Below are positions 40,455-50,000 of a stretch of DNA of 64,000 nt, one piece after another. How positions within the stretch are numbered: the first letter of the stretch is position 1; each line of letters opens with the position of its first letter. Location of the stretch: positions 17,163 through 81,162 of the forward strand of contig NZ_JOEK01000021.1 of the NCBI RefSeq assembly GCF_000719135.1, in the 5' to 3' direction. The position numbers and the translations under genes are program-made. Source of the DNA: Streptomyces avicenniae. Lineage in GTDB: Bacteria > Actinomycetota > Actinomycetes > Streptomycetales > Streptomycetaceae. A model generated the notes under the pieces. That model had not been told where the DNA came from and made no database searches. It worked only from the letters and a program-made list of their open reading frames with translations.

Positions 40455-43400
40455 TCAGTCGGTCGCGGTGAAGTGGGCCGTGAGGTCCAGCGGTCCCTCC
40501 ACCGTCAGCGTCAACGACGCGCCGCCGTCGAGCGGTTCGCCGTCGGCGGTCCAGTGGTCGAAGCGGTACCCCTCGGCGGCCTCGGCCCGCGCGGTCACCG
40601 TGCTGCCGCGCTCGTAGCGGCCCGGCTCGACCTGGTGGCCGCCCAGCGTCACGGTGCCCGCCTCGGCGGGCTCGGCGGCTGCGGCGACCGGGTCGCTGAC
40701 CATGTTGATGGCCATCACGTTGACCAGGTTGACGGGCCCGCTGCTGGTGGCGCCGTTGTAGCGGGCCAGGTTGACCGCCGTGACGTCGGTGCCGTCCGCC
40801 GCGCTGACGACGACGCCGTCCGCGTTGAGGTTGTCGGTGCCGAGCTGGTAGGCGGTCGCCTCGCCCGCGGTGACCACCAGGCCGTTGCGGTAGCCGTAGC
40901 CGAAGACGTTGAGCGTGCGCAGGCCGCTCGCGCCGTCCACCGTCACCAGGTCGGACTGGGCGCGGGTGTACCGGTCGATGACCTGCGGGAAGATGCTCGA
41001 CTCAAGGCCCCAGCCGGCCAGCGCGTAGCCGACGCGTGCCGTGGCGTTGCCGTTGGAGAGCACGCCCTCGATGCGGCCGTCCTCGGATGCGCCGACGCGG
41101 ATGCCGCCGTTGAAGTAGGCACCGGCCAGCTTGCGGACGAGGAAGTCGTCGCTGTCGCCCATGTCCACGCCGCTCCAGGCGTTGGGCAGGCCGACGTTGA
41201 CGACGTAGACGCCGTCCGCGTCGCCGCGGATCGCGTACGGGTAGGCGGCGACGCCCTCGGCCGGGGCGGCGCTGTTCTCCGGGTAGAAGACCCGCAGGCC
41301 GGTCACCCCGGCGCCGTTGCCGGAGAGGGTGATGAACGCCGTGGCCGTGGCGGCGTCCTCGGTGCCCCTGCCCTCACGGGCCATCAGCACCGTGCCGCCG
41401 CTCGACCCGAGCAGGTCGCGGTTGGGACCGGCGGACGCGCCGCGCAGTTCCACGCCCCTCGGCACATCGAGGTGGCCGTCCACCCGGTACCAGCCGGCCC
41501 GGAGGTAGACGATGCCGCCGCCCGCGCGCCCGGCGCGGTCGAGGGCGCGCTGGATGGCGCGGGTCGCGTCGCGCTCGGGCAGGACGCCGACGCCGTGCGG
41601 GGCGTCCACGTCGTAGAGCGTGGCGCGCCTGGCCTGCGGGGTCGGTGCGGGCTCGTAGCGCTCCGGCAGTTCGCCGGTGAGCTGGTGCACCGTGCCCTCG
41701 ACGGCGCCGGTCAGCTCGACGTCCGTCAGCTTGACGTAGCCGGCCGCGTTGTTGTCCACGGCGGCGACGCTGCCCTCCAGCACGCTGTCGGCGAGCTGCA
41801 TGCCCCAGCGGTTGTCGATGCCGTCCACCAGGAGGGCGGTGTCGGTCCTGCGGACCTCGGTCTCCAGGAACGAGCCGGTGAACTCGGCGCGCTGGCCGGG
41901 GACGACGTGGATGCCCGTGCGGTAGTCGGAGACGCGGACCCGGTGGAACTGGTCCCACTCCAGGTCGCCGAGGGTGAGGCCGGTGCCGTGCTCGCGCGTC
42001 CAGGCGTCCAGGGTGGCGCGGGCGGGCGGGTCGTAGGCGGCGGGCGCGTCGGCCCAGTAGGAGTTGTCGAGGACGATGTTCTCCCACGTGCCGACGTCGG
42101 CGCCGTTGTACGCCGTGGCGCCGTCGAACAGCACGGTGCCGCGGATGTTGCGGACCGTCGCCGACTCGTGGACCTGGCCGTTGGACGGCGCCTGGCCACG
42201 GTCGTTGGCCATGGTGCTCAGGCCGATGCCGCGGTAGGAGTTGAGCATGGTCACGTCCGTGACGGTGCTCATCATGTAGTTCTCGTCGCTGGCCCAGGCA
42301 CGGCCGGGGATCTGGAACGTGTAGTTGTAGGGCACCGGGTCCTCGGCGTCCTGCTCCGGGTACCAGGTCGTCAGGCCCGAGACGCCCGCGCTGCCGCCGA
42401 CGCGGAAGAGGACGGGGCCGTCCTCGCCCGCGGGCACGTCGGCGGTGATCACGGTGCCGTAGTCGCGGCCCCGGGTGTCGGGGTCACGGCGGTCGCCGCG
42501 CAGGGTGCAGAAGGCGAAGACCTCGACGGTGTCGGTGACGCGGTAGGTGCCCGCGGGGAGCCAGACGGTGCCGCCGCCCGCGTCGTAGCAGTCGAGGATC
42601 GCCTGCTGGATGGCGGCGGTCGAGTCGCGGCGGCCGGACGGGTCGGCGCCGTACCTGACGGCGTCGAAGTCCGCGACGATGTTGCCCTCGGAGGAGAAGC
42701 GCGTGTCCACGAGCCGCGGGCGCGGCGTGACGGTGCGCTCCTTGCGGACCTCGACCTCGGAGATGGTCTGCGTGTTGGCCGCCTCCATGTAGCCGGTCAG
42801 GGAGATCCGCACGTACCTGGCCTGCTCGGTGTCGAAGCGCAGGCGCACCTCGCGGTTGGGCTCGGTGCCGCCCGCGAGGCGTACGTCCTTGAAGCGCCGC
42901 CCGTCGGTGGAGACCTGCACCTCGAACTCGGTGGACAGCCGCGCCCCGAAGGTGACGCGCACGTCGTTGATCCGCTGCCTGCGGCCGAGGTCCACGGTCA
43001 GCCACTCGCCGTCACCTGCGGTACCGCTGACCCAGGAGGTGCCCGCGTCGCCGTCCACAGCGGCGGCGGCCCGGTCGCCGCTGCTGGCGGTGGCGGTGGC
43101 GCCGACGGCGAGGTTGGTGTTCACGGCGCGGGCCTCGAAGGTCACCAGTTCCTCGCGCAGCGCGGCCAGGGCCTCCTTCGCCTGGTCGCCGGTGAGGTCG
43201 TCCTGCCCGGCGATCTCGGCGGCGGCCTCGATCGCGGCGGCCAACTGCGCCTTGGCGCCTGCCGGGAACTGCCCGTCGCGCTCGCCCTCGCGGGCGGCGT
43301 CGTGGATGCGCTCGGCGGTGCCGATCAGCCGGTCGAGCCCCGCGGCGGGCTCCAGCGCGGCGGCCAGCGCGGTGACGCGGATCGCGCCCACGCTCACGTC

Positions 43401-44363
43401 GCCGCCCTCGGCGGCGAAGCGGAAGTCGGCGCCGTTGGCGCGGTTGGTGAGGATCGCGTCGTCCAGCGCGAACGTGTGGGTGCGCCACTCGCCCGAGCCC
43501 GTGAGCTGGACCACCGGGGTGGGCCAGAACCGGTCGATGAGTTCCTCGCCCGGGGAGTCGTAGTGCAGGAGGAAGCCGCCGGTGCCCTCGTCGAGGTAGT
43601 CGATGCTGACCAGCACGGGGCCCGTGTGGTCGTAGGCGTAGGTGTCGTCCACGCTGGCGTAGACGAAGCCGGTGCCCCCGGCCTGGTCGGTGCGCCAGTA
43701 GCCGCGGCCCTCGTGCTCGCCGGTGATCAGCGCGTCGGGGTTGTCGCCCGCGCGGACGGACAGGGCCCGGGTGTCGAGCGAGGCGCCGAGGTCGGCGGAG
43801 GCGCCGACGGCGCTCACGCGCAGCGCGGCCACCGTGACGTCGGCGGCCTGGCCGTCCTGCTCACCGCTGAGGACGAGGCCGTCCGCCCCGTCGGCGGGGG
43901 CCTCGATGGCGGTGGTGCGCCACGTGTCGGAGCCGGTCAGGGCGATCCGCTGGACGGTCCCGCCCGCGGTCAGCAGGAGGTCGCCCTCGCCCGCGTCGCG
44001 GTAGGTGACGCTGGCGCCCAGGATGCTGTCGCCCGGCAGGTCGGTCAGCCAGTCCTGGTCGAAGGCGAACGTCAGCTCACCGGTACCGGCGGCGACGTCG
44101 GTGCCCCAGAATCCCCGGCCGTCCAGCTCTCCGGTGCGCAGCCCCGCCGGGTCCTGGCCCGCGGAGGCGTCGATGCCCAGGGTCTCGGGCTCGGGGCCGA
44201 GGTCGGCGCCGAGGCCCTGCGGGTACATCAGTTGGCCGACCGGCGGCTGCGCGGCGTGGGCGGCGGGCAGCGCGGGGACCATCACGAGGGAGAGCAGGAG
44301 CAGCAGGATCGTGACGGCCCGCGCTCTGGGCGGCCCGGTGGTGGGTGTGGGCGGGGAATGCAC
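40455..44363 (-). CDS. Secreted multidomain protein with two pectate-lyase-like beta-helices and an F5/8C domain
   Basis: A 1302-residue secreted protein. A Sec signal ends near AHAAQ (residue 38). Two related beta-sandwich carbohydrate-binding repeats lie at about 60-345 (GFWGTDVAAGTGELTFAF and GYWRTDQAGGTGFVYASV). A helical FIVAR-like segment (about 350-425) is followed by an F5/8 type C (discoidin) domain (about 430-560). Two right-handed beta-helix domains of the Pectate_lyase_3 type come next (about 575-900 and 905-1225); each opens with an AIQQAILDC / AIQRALDRA block and a proline-aromatic PAGTYRV / RAGWYRV motif. A Bacterial-repeat-like tail (GYRFDHWTADGEPL) ends it. It probably degrades or binds an extracellular polysaccharide; the catalytic residues are not obvious. 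The promoter carries the same operator as the GH38 gene. Confidence 0.88.
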   Translation of the reverse strand: MHSPPTPTTGPPRARAVTILLLLLSLVMVPALPAAHAAQPPVGQLMYPQGLGADLGPEPETLGIDASAGQDPAGLRTGELDGRGFWGTDVAAGTGELTFAFDQDWLTDLPGDSILGASVTYRDAGEGDLLLTAGGTVQRIALTGSDTWRTTAIEAPADGADGLVLSGEQDGQAADVTVAALRVSAVGASADLGASLDTRALSVRAGDNPDALITGEHEGRGYWRTDQAGGTGFVYASVDDTYAYDHTGPVLVSIDYLDEGTGGFLLHYDSPGEELIDRFWPTPVVQLTGSGEWRTHTFALDDAILTNRANGADFRFAAEGGDVSVGAIRVTALAAALEPAAGLDRLIGTAERIHDAAREGERDGQFPAGAKAQLAAAIEAAAEIAGQDDLTGDQAKEALAALREELVTFEARAVNTNLAVGATATASSGDRAAAAVDGDAGTSWVSGTAGDGEWLTVDLGRRQRINDVRVTFGARLSTEFEVQVSTDGRRFKDVRLAGGTEPNREVRLRFDTEQARYVRISLTGYMEAANTQTISEVEVRKERTVTPRPRLVDTRFSSEGNIVADFDAVRYGADPSGRRDSTAAIQQAILDCYDAGGGTVWLPAGTYRVTDTVEVFAFCTLRGDRRDPDTRGRDYGTVITADVPAGEDGPVLFRVGGSAGVSGLTTWYPEQDAEDPVPYNYTFQIPGRAWASDENYMMSTVTDVTMLNSYRGIGLSTMANDRGQAPSNGQVHESATVRNIRGTVLFDGATAYNGADVGTWENIVLDNSYWADAPAAYDPPARATLDAWTREHGTGLTLGDLEWDQFHRVRVSDYRTGIHVVPGQRAEFTGSFLETEVRRTDTALLVDGIDNRWGMQLADSVLEGSVAAVDNNAAGYVKLTDVELTGAVEGTVHQLTGELPERYEPAPTPQARRATLYDVDAPHGVGVLPERDATRAIQRALDRAGRAGGGIVYLRAGWYRVDGHLDVPRGVELRGASAGPNRDLLGSSGGTVLMAREGRGTEDAATATAFITLSGNGAGVTGLRVFYPENSAAPAEGVAAYPYAIRGDADGVYVVNVGLPNAWSGVDMGDSDDFLVRKLAGAYFNGGIRVGASEDGRIEGVLSNGNATARVGYALAGWGLESSIFPQVIDRYTRAQSDLVTVDGASGLRTLNVFGYGYRNGLVVTAGEATAYQLGTDNLNADGVVVSAADGTDVTAVNLARYNGATSSGPVNLVNVMAINMVSDPVAAAAEPAEAGTVTLGGHQVEPGRYERGSTVTARAEAAEGYRFDHWTADGEPLDGGASLTLTVEGPLDLTAHFTATD

Positions 44364-44393
44364 GGTCTACCTCCCGGTAGGAACGGGGCGGGC

Positions 44394-44621
44394 TCAGGCG
44401 GAGAGTGCGTGAGGCGCGAGGGCGGGACGTGTCGGGCCGGTACGGCTGGTGGCGTGGTCCCGGCGGGACGGCCCGGGGGTGCCCGGCTGGTGGGGGCAGC
44501 GCGGTGCGGGGCGCGCCGGAGGGGGGCGGACGGGCGTGACGGTGACGGCCGTCCGCCGACCGTGCGGGGCCAGGGCGCGCCGGTCGTCCCCGGGCGGCAG
44601 CGGCTGGTCACGTGCGGTCAT
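44394..44621 (-). CDS. Possible small leader ORF upstream of the beta-helix gene
   Basis: A 75-codon ORF whose ATG (44621) follows GAAGGGG at good spacing and lies about 26 bp after the predicted transcription start. It ends 30 bp before the beta-helix gene. The product is Arg/Pro-rich without signal peptide or recognisable domain. It may be a real small protein, a translated leader, or chance; composition-biased ORFs of this size are common in such DNA. Confidence 0.3.
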   Translation of the reverse strand: MTARDQPLPPGDDRRALAPHGRRTAVTVTPVRPPPARPAPRCPHQPGTPGPSRRDHATSRTGPTRPALAPHALSA

Positions 44622-44653
44622 GCGATCCCCTTCGAAGCGCTGTGACGGGGGTC

Positions 44654-44683
44654 ATGTAAATCCAATGGATGGACTAAGTCAAT
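44654..44683 (-). promoter_or_regulatory. Promoter with embedded ROK operator, upstream of the beta-helix gene
   Basis: Reading the minus strand: -35 TTGACT (44682-44677), 17-bp spacer, -10 TTACAT (44659-44654). The spacer and box edges contain the inverted repeat (A/G)TCCA-TCCAT-TGGAT. The 30-bp block is identical at 28 positions to 47043-47072 upstream of the mannosidase. It leaves a leader of about 280 nt before the beta-helix start. Confidence 0.75.
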
Positions 44684-44835
44684 CCTCCCGGACCGAGGAA
44701 TCTTCGCGAACTCCGGTCAGCGCAGCCCAAATCGGGCGCACCCGACCATCCGAAGGAGACTTACTGCGCACCACCACCCCTCCGAAATGGCACACTAATT
44801 CCTTTACAGTCGGGGCGACGGTGTTGGATGTGCCC

Positions 44836-46965
44836 ATGCGTGACCACCAGGAACTCCCGCTGTCCGAGTCCGACCGTGCCGCGCTGCTCACCTGGTCACG
44901 GGCCCGGTCCGACCGGTCCGTCCGGGCGCGGATCGTGCTCGACGCGGCGCGAGGCGTCTCGGTCTCGGAGAGCGCCAGGGCGCTCGGGGTCTCCCGGCCC
45001 ACCGTGACGTCCTGGCGCAACCGCTACGCCGCGCAGGGGCTGTCGGGGCTCGAACACCGGCCGCGCACCGGCCGCCCGCCGCGGATCGACGAGGCGGAGG
45101 TCGTCGCCGCCACGCTGGCGGGCCCGCCCCCGCCGCGGCGCGCCTGGTCGGCGCGGGCGCTCGCCGACCACCTGGGGATCTCGCACACCGCGCTCGGCGG
45201 GGTGTGGCGGCGCTGGGGCGTGGACGGCGAGAGCCCGGCGCCGGTGACGCTGCCGTTCTCCCCGCCGCTGACGTGCCACCGCCCGGTGGTGCTCGAACTG
45301 TGGCGGGACGGCGGGCGGACCGCGCTGCTGCTGGCCGAGAGCCCTGCGGAGCCGGGCCGTGGCGGCGCCCCTGCCCCGGCGGACGAACGGCAGGCGTTCG
45401 CCGCCTCGCTGGCCGCCGCGGCGGCGGGACCGCCGGGCGGCGACGCGGCGGACACGGCGGAGGCGCCCGGCGCCCTGCGCGAGACGCACGCGGGGGCCGG
45501 TCGGCTGCACCTGCTGCTGTGGGACGGGGACCGGCGGGCGGCCGACCCGCCCGTCCCCGGCGGCGGGCCGACGGTCCACCGGGCGCGCGAGTTCACCGGC
45601 TGGCGGCAGACGCTGGCCGTGCTGTGCCTGCTCGAAATGCTGCACCGCCCCCGCGCCGCCCGTCCGGCGCTCGACTCGCTGGTGTCCGCGCTGCGTTCCG
45701 GCGCGGCGCACTGGCGGCGACCTGGCGACGAGGACGCGCCTGAGCCGCCGCCGCGCGCGCCGCGCGCCTTCGACCAGCTGGCGCTCGGCTCGTTCAACGA
45801 GAAGCTGGTGATCGAGTCGATCAGGGAGGCGGGGGCGCTGAGCCGGGTGGAGATCGCGCGGCGCACCGGGCTGACGCCGCAGGCCGTCTCCCGGATCACC
45901 CGCAACCTGCTCACCGAGCGGTTCCTCGTGGAGGACACCCACCGGCCGTCGGGCAAGGGCAAGCCCCGGGTGCCGCTGCGGCTGCGGGCGGACGCGGCCT
46001 GCGCCGTCGGCATCCATCTCGACCCGGAGATGATCACGCAGGTGCTCGTGGACCTGTGCGGCGGTGTGGTGGACCAGCGGCAGCTCCCGCTGCGCGGGCG
46101 CAGCGACCCGGCGTGGGTGATCGGGCGGATGACCGCGATGGCGCGCGAGGCCGTCGCCGCTTCGGGGATGCGCGCCGAGACCCTGCTCGGGGTGGGCATC
46201 TCGGTGCCGGGGCCGCTGGACGCCGACGCCGGGGTGATCCTGGATCCGCCGCTGTTCGACGGCTGGCGCGACGTGCCGTTGCGCGCCACGCTCGCCGCGC
46301 AGCTCGGCGTGCCGGTCACCGTCGAGAAGGACGCGACCGCAGCCGCCATCGGCGAGCGCTGGATCGGCGCGGCGGAGCGGGCGGGCGACTTCGTCTACCT
46401 CTACCTGGGCACGGGTGCGGGCTGCGGCGCGTTCCTGAACGGGGACGTCTACCGGGGCCGTACCGGCAACGCGGGCGAGTTCGGGCAGCTCTGCGCGCTG
46501 GCGGTCGGGCGGTTCACGCCGGACGGCGGCCCGGCGATGGTCGCCGAGTGCGCCCCGATGTCGGCGGTGGTGGACAAGGCGGTGGCGGCGGGTCTTGACG
46601 TGCCGCGGCGGCCGGGTTCGTACGCGCGGGTGTGCGCCGCGGCGGCGGCGGGCGATCCGCGGGCGGTGCGCGCGGTCCAGGAGGTCGCCCGGGTGGTGGC
46701 CATGGGCGCGAGCGGGGTGACCGACCTGCTGGACACCACGATGCTGGTGGTCGGCGGGCCGGCCGTGCCCGCGCCGGTGGCGGACCTGTACCTGACGGAG
46801 ATCGGCGCGGCGGTGAACCGGTTCCCGGTGGCCCGCAGCGTGCGCCGGGTGCATGTGGCGCACTCGCTGCTGAACGAGTCGGCCGCCGCCATGGGGGCGG
46901 CGTCGGGGGTGTTCCACGCGTCGTTCGTGCCACGGCTGCGGACGCATACGCGGGGCGGCAAGTAA
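44836..46965 (+). CDS. ROK-family repressor fused to an IS630-transposase-like DNA-binding N-terminus
   Basis: A 709-residue regulator with an unusual layout. Residues about 9-130 match the tandem helix-turn-helix front of IS630 transposases (SDRSVRARIVLDAARGVSVS, RALGVSRPTVTSWRNRYAAQG, RPRTGRPPRID, ADHLGISHTALGGVWRRWGV). About 131-310 is an unassigned region without a visible DDE triad. About 313-370 is the winged helix of ROK repressors (FNEKLVIESIREAGALSRVEI, then ARRTGLTPQAVSRITRNLL), followed by the ROK sugar-binding domain (about 385-700). The kinase base is kept in VEKDATAAAIGE, but the zinc motif is gone: the His after GNAGEFG is Gln and the Cys cluster is missing. So it is a sensor, not a kinase. 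The ATG at 44836 is chosen; GTG at 44821 or 44830 is possible. Confidence 0.85.
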   Translation: MRDHQELPLSESDRAALLTWSRARSDRSVRARIVLDAARGVSVSESARALGVSRPTVTSWRNRYAAQGLSGLEHRPRTGRPPRIDEAEVVAATLAGPPPPRRAWSARALADHLGISHTALGGVWRRWGVDGESPAPVTLPFSPPLTCHRPVVLELWRDGGRTALLLAESPAEPGRGGAPAPADERQAFAASLAAAAAGPPGGDAADTAEAPGALRETHAGAGRLHLLLWDGDRRAADPPVPGGGPTVHRAREFTGWRQTLAVLCLLEMLHRPRAARPALDSLVSALRSGAAHWRRPGDEDAPEPPPRAPRAFDQLALGSFNEKLVIESIREAGALSRVEIARRTGLTPQAVSRITRNLLTERFLVEDTHRPSGKGKPRVPLRLRADAACAVGIHLDPEMITQVLVDLCGGVVDQRQLPLRGRSDPAWVIGRMTAMAREAVAASGMRAETLLGVGISVPGPLDADAGVILDPPLFDGWRDVPLRATLAAQLGVPVTVEKDATAAAIGERWIGAAERAGDFVYLYLGTGAGCGAFLNGDVYRGRTGNAGEFGQLCALAVGRFTPDGGPAMVAECAPMSAVVDKAVAAGLDVPRRPGSYARVCAAAAAGDPRAVRAVQEVARVVAMGASGVTDLLDTTMLVVGGPAVPAPVADLYLTEIGAAVNRFPVARSVRRVHVAHSLLNESAAAMGAASGVFHASFVPRLRTHTRGGK

Positions 46966-47042
46966 AACTCTTCCATCCGGGGCGCGTGCACGGCACGGTT
47001 GCGCCGGTGGATGCCCTGATGAGGGGTTCGGGACACGGCCGC

Positions 47043-47072
47043 ATTGACTTAATCCATCCATTGGATTTTCAT
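47043..47072 (+). promoter_or_regulatory. Promoter with embedded ROK operator, upstream of the alpha-mannosidase gene (leaderless)
   Basis: -35 TTGACT (47044-47049), 17-bp spacer, -10 TTTCAT (47067-47072). The inverted repeat AATCCA-TCCAT-TGGATT (47051-47067) fills the spacer, where a bound repressor would block RNA polymerase. The start codon at 47080 is 8 bp after the -10 box and has no ribosome-binding site, so the mRNA is probably leaderless. Confidence 0.78.
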
Positions 47073-47079
47073 AATCGGC

Positions 47080-50000
47080 ATGCATCGCGATCCCGCGCTC
47101 ATCGAACGACGTCTCCACCGAGTGCTCACCCAACGCATCGTCCCCGCCGTCCACGCGGACGCCGTCGCCCTCGACGTGGCCGCCTGGGCCGTCTCCGGCG
47201 AGCCCGTCCCGGTCGCCGAAGGGCTGGCCGCGTCGTACGAGCCGGTGCGGCCCGGCCACCGCTGGGGCCCGGCGTGGTCCACCTGCTGGTTCCGGATCAG
47301 CGGCACCGTGCCCGCCGCGTGGGCCGGACGGCGCGTGGAGGCCGTCCTCGACCTGGGCTTCGACGCCACCAAGCCGGGATTCGCCGCCGAGGGCCTGGTC
47401 CACCGCGCGGACGGCTCGGTCGTGAAGGCGCTCAACCCGCGCAACGGCTGGCTGACGGTCGCGGAAGCGGCCCAGGGCGGCGAGGAGTTCACGTACTACA
47501 TCGAGGCGGCGGCCAATCCGCTGATCCTGGACGACGGCCCGGGCGGCGTGCCGTTCCTGCCCACCAGGCGCGGCGACCGCGCCGCCTGGCTGGAGAGCGG
47601 CGGCGAGGACGGGGAGCCGGGCGAGCCGCTGTACCGGCTGGCCCGCGCAGAACTGACCGTCTTCGAGCCCGAGGTCTGGGAGCTGGCGCAGGACCTCGAC
47701 GTGGTGCACGGCCTGATCACCGCGCTGCCCGCCGACTCCACCCGCCGCTGGCAGCTGCTGGACGGCGCGGAGGCCGCCCTCGACGCGGTGGACCTGCACG
47801 ACGTCGCCGGTACGGCCGCCGCCGCGCGCAAGCTGCTGGAGCCGCTGCTCACCGAGCGCGCGGGCACCTCCGCCCACCGGATCTCGGCCGTGGGCCACGC
47901 CCACATCGACACCGCGTGGCTGTGGCCGCTGCGCGAGACCGTCCGCAAGGTGACCCGCACGGTGGCCAACGCCACCAACCTCATGGACGAGCACCCCGGC
48001 TACCGCTTCGTGATGTCGCAGGCACAGCAGCTGGCCTGGCTGAAGGAGCACAAGCCCGACGTCTTCGCGCGCGCCGCCGAGAAGGCCGCCACGGGGCAGT
48101 TCCTGCCGACCGGCAGCCTGTGGGTGGAGCCGGACACGAACATCACCGGCGGCGAGTCGCTGGTGCGGCAGTTCGTGCACGGCAAGCGGTTCTACCTGGA
48201 GGAGTTCGGGGTCGAGACCGAGGAGATGTGGCTGCCGGACACCTTCGGCTACAACGCGGCGCTGCCGCAGCTGATGAAGCTGGCCGGTGTGCGCTGGTTC
48301 ATCACGCAGAAGATCTCCTGGAACACGACGAACACCTTCCCGCACCACACCTTCTGGTGGGAGGGCATCGACGGCACGCGGATCTTCAGCCACTTCCCGC
48401 CGGTTGACACGTACAACGCCGAGCTGACGGGCCCGGAACTGGCCCATGCCGAGGGCAACTTCAAGGAGAAGGGCCCGGCCAGCCGCTCCCTCGTCCCGTT
48501 CGGCTACGGCGACGGGGGCGGCGGCCCGACCCGCGAGATGCTGGGCCGCGCCGCGCGCCTGGCGGATCTGGCCGGCTCGCCCCGCGTGGACATCGAGAAG
48601 CCCGCCGACTTCTTCGAGAAGGCGCACGAGGAGTACGGCGCGAAGGCGCCCGTGTGGTCGGGCGAGCTGTACCTGGAGCTGCACCGCGGCACGCTGACGA
48701 GCCAGCTCAAGACCAAGCAGGGCAACCGCCGCAGCGAGCACCTGCTGCGCGAGGCCGAGCTGTGGTGCGCCACGGCGACGGTCCGCACCGGCGCGCCGTA
48801 CCCGTACGAGCAGCTGGACCGGCTGTGGAAGACGGTGCTCACCCACCAGTTCCACGACATCCTGCCCGGCTCCTCGATCGCCTGGGTGCACCGCGAGGCG
48901 GAGGAGACGTACGCACGGGTGGCGGCCGAGCTGACGGCGCTGGTGGACGAGGCGCAGCGCGCGCTGGCCGGTCCTGGTGACCCGGCGGGGCCCGCGCTGG
49001 TGTTCAACGCCGCGCCGCATGCGCGCGGCGGCGTCCCCGCCCTCGGCGCGGCGCCCGTCCCCTCCCCCGCCCAGGACGCCGCGGCGTCCGGCGAGGCGCT
49101 CGTGCTGGACAACGGGCTGCTGCGCGTACGGGTGGACGAACGCGGCCTGGTCACCTCGGTGTTCGACCTGACCGAGGAGCGCGAGGCGCTGCCGCCGGGG
49201 AAGAGCGCCAACCTGCTCCAGCTGCACCAGGACTTCCCCAACCAGTGGGACGCCTGGGACATCGACTCCTTCTACCGGAACACGGTCACCGACCTGACGG
49301 AGGCCGACGAGGTCCGCGCGGTGGACGGCGGCGTCCTGGTCGTCCGTACGGTGGGCTCCTCCACCATCAGGCAGACCCTCACGCTGGCGCCCGGTGCGCG
49401 CCGCCTCGACATCGACACGGAGGTGGACTGGCGGGAGCGGGAGCGTCTGCTCAAGGCCGCCTTCCCGCTGGACCTGCGGGCCGACCACTCCCGCGGCGAG
49501 ATCCAGTACGGCCACACCCAGCGGCCGACGCACTCCAACACGAGCTGGGAGGCGGCCAAGTTCGAGTTCTGCGCCCACCGCTACCTGCACGTCGCGGAGC
49601 CCGGCTGGGGCATGGCGGTGGTCAACGACTCGACGTACGGGCACGAGATCACGCGGGACGTGCGCGAGGACGGCGGCACGACGACGACGATCCGCCTCTC
49701 GCTGCTGCGCGGGGCGCGCTTCCCCGACCCCGAGGCCGACCTCGGCACGCACCGGCTGCGCTACGCGCTGGTGGTGGGCGCGACGCTGGGCGACGCGATC
49801 CGTGAGGGCTACGCGTTCAACCTCCCCGAGCGTCGGGTGCCCGGCTCGGCGGCGGTGGCGCCGCTCGTGTCGGTGGACCACGAGGCGGTGGTCGTCGAGG
49901 CGGTGAAGCTGGCCGACGACGGCAGCGGCGACGTGATCGTCCGGCTGTTCGAGTCGCTGGGCGGGCGGGCCGTGACCACGCTGACGGCGGGCTTCCCGCT

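Larger units (their letters stand above)
44364..44835. other. Long divergent regulatory region of the ROK locus
   Basis: A 472-bp gap. The part nearest the beta-helix gene is a long GC-rich leader that may encode a small protein (44394-44621). The part from 44640 to 44830 is clearly AT-richer than the surroundings and holds the shared promoter/operator at 44654-44683 and, further right, a possible TACAGT -10 box near 44814 for the ROK gene. Confidence 0.6.

Noticed and set aside
39888..44645. A 1585-codon open frame on the plus strand opposite the beta-helix gene
   Set aside because: Same reason: composition-driven shadow of a real gene with signal peptide, ribosome-binding site and domains on the other strand.
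44836..46965. Reading the ROK-regulator gene as an IS630 transposase or insertion-sequence remnant
   Set aside because: No DDE catalytic triad, no terminal inverted repeats or target duplication; the ROK half is complete and operators flank the gene.
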